Shown here: piece by piece, positions 11,187 to 11,222 of the stretch
Position numbering within the stretch: position 1 is the first letter of the stretch
Layout: every line of letters begins with the position of its first letter
Source of the DNA: Candidatus Raymondbacteria bacterium RIFOXYA2_FULL_49_16
GTDB taxonomy: Bacteria; Fibrobacterota; OXYB2-FULL-49-7; XYB2-FULL-49-35
Assembly (NCBI GenBank): GCA_001789205.1
Contig: MFYT01000047.1
Location: 48,415 to 59,636 of the forward strand
Length of the DNA stretch: 11,222 nucleotides
Direction of reading: 5' to 3'
Notes under the pieces: generated by a model
Databases searched by the model: none
What the model was told of the DNA's origin: nothing
Seen by the model: the letters and a program-made list of their open reading frames with translations, nothing else
Made by a program: the position numbers and the translations under genes

Positions 11187-11222
11187 GTGCATAAAGCCCG
11201 TGGGAAGACACTACAAACCCCC

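Overview
The window looks like chromosomal DNA of a Gram-negative bacterium of the FCB group, most likely Fibrobacterota-like or a related uncultured lineage. The reasons are two secreted proteins with C-terminal 'NPFNP' sorting domains of the type used by type IX secretion (T9SS, por secretion), several outer-membrane beta-barrels ending in aromatic residues, lipoproteins that start with a Cys followed by a 'FERDNLLDPEGTNW'-type stretch, and an abundance of PEGA, PKD, Ig-like and sulfatase-modifying-factor (FGE) domains. No rRNA, tRNA, CRISPR array, transposase or phage gene is seen. The assignment to a phylum is inference.

Layout. Positions 2-649 (+) are the 3' part of a beta-barrel protein. 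It converges with a small conserved 59-residue protein at 677-856 (-). A 177-base divergent promoter region (857-1033) then leads into a tightly packed five-gene plus-strand operon: a CsgG-family protein with a FlgT-C-like tail (1034-1963), a DUF799/GNA1162-type lipoprotein (1973-2602), a periplasmic-domain/beta-barrel fusion (2599-3732), a triple-PEGA membrane protein (3716-4828) and an 815-residue lipoprotein with PKD, Fn3-like, FGE, Ig and a second FGE domain (4844-7291). Junctions are +9, -4, -17 and +15 bases. A second plus-strand unit follows: a lipoprotein with beta-barrel-like repeats (7397-8293) and a DUF2007 protein (8353-8565).

The 408-base gene-free stretch 8566-8973 is the most unusual non-coding part. 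It has a good ribosome binding site and a 24-codon ORF that is almost pure signal peptide. The stop codon of that ORF is the first codon of a near-perfect 24-bp stem hairpin (8725-8775), and the same frame stays open after the hairpin to 8841. Two small overlapping palindromes lie at 8904-8936.

The minus strand from 11173 to 8974 carries two 358-residue secreted proteins in one transcription unit, both ending in T9SS-type sorting domains. The upstream one has a Cys/His pattern suggestive of a papain-like (NlpC/P60/CHAP-type) fold; the downstream one looks like a beta-sandwich surface protein.

How the genes may work together (inference): CsgG-family proteins and DUF799 lipoproteins co-occur elsewhere as envelope assembly modules. 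Here that pair is joined to a barrel, a PEGA protein spanning the inner membrane, and a large surface or periplasmic lipoprotein with two FGE-fold (C-type-lectin-like) modules that lack the catalytic cysteines. This suggests a cell-envelope or surface-assembly machine rather than a metabolic pathway. The best candidate for an undescribed system in this window is this five-gene operon.
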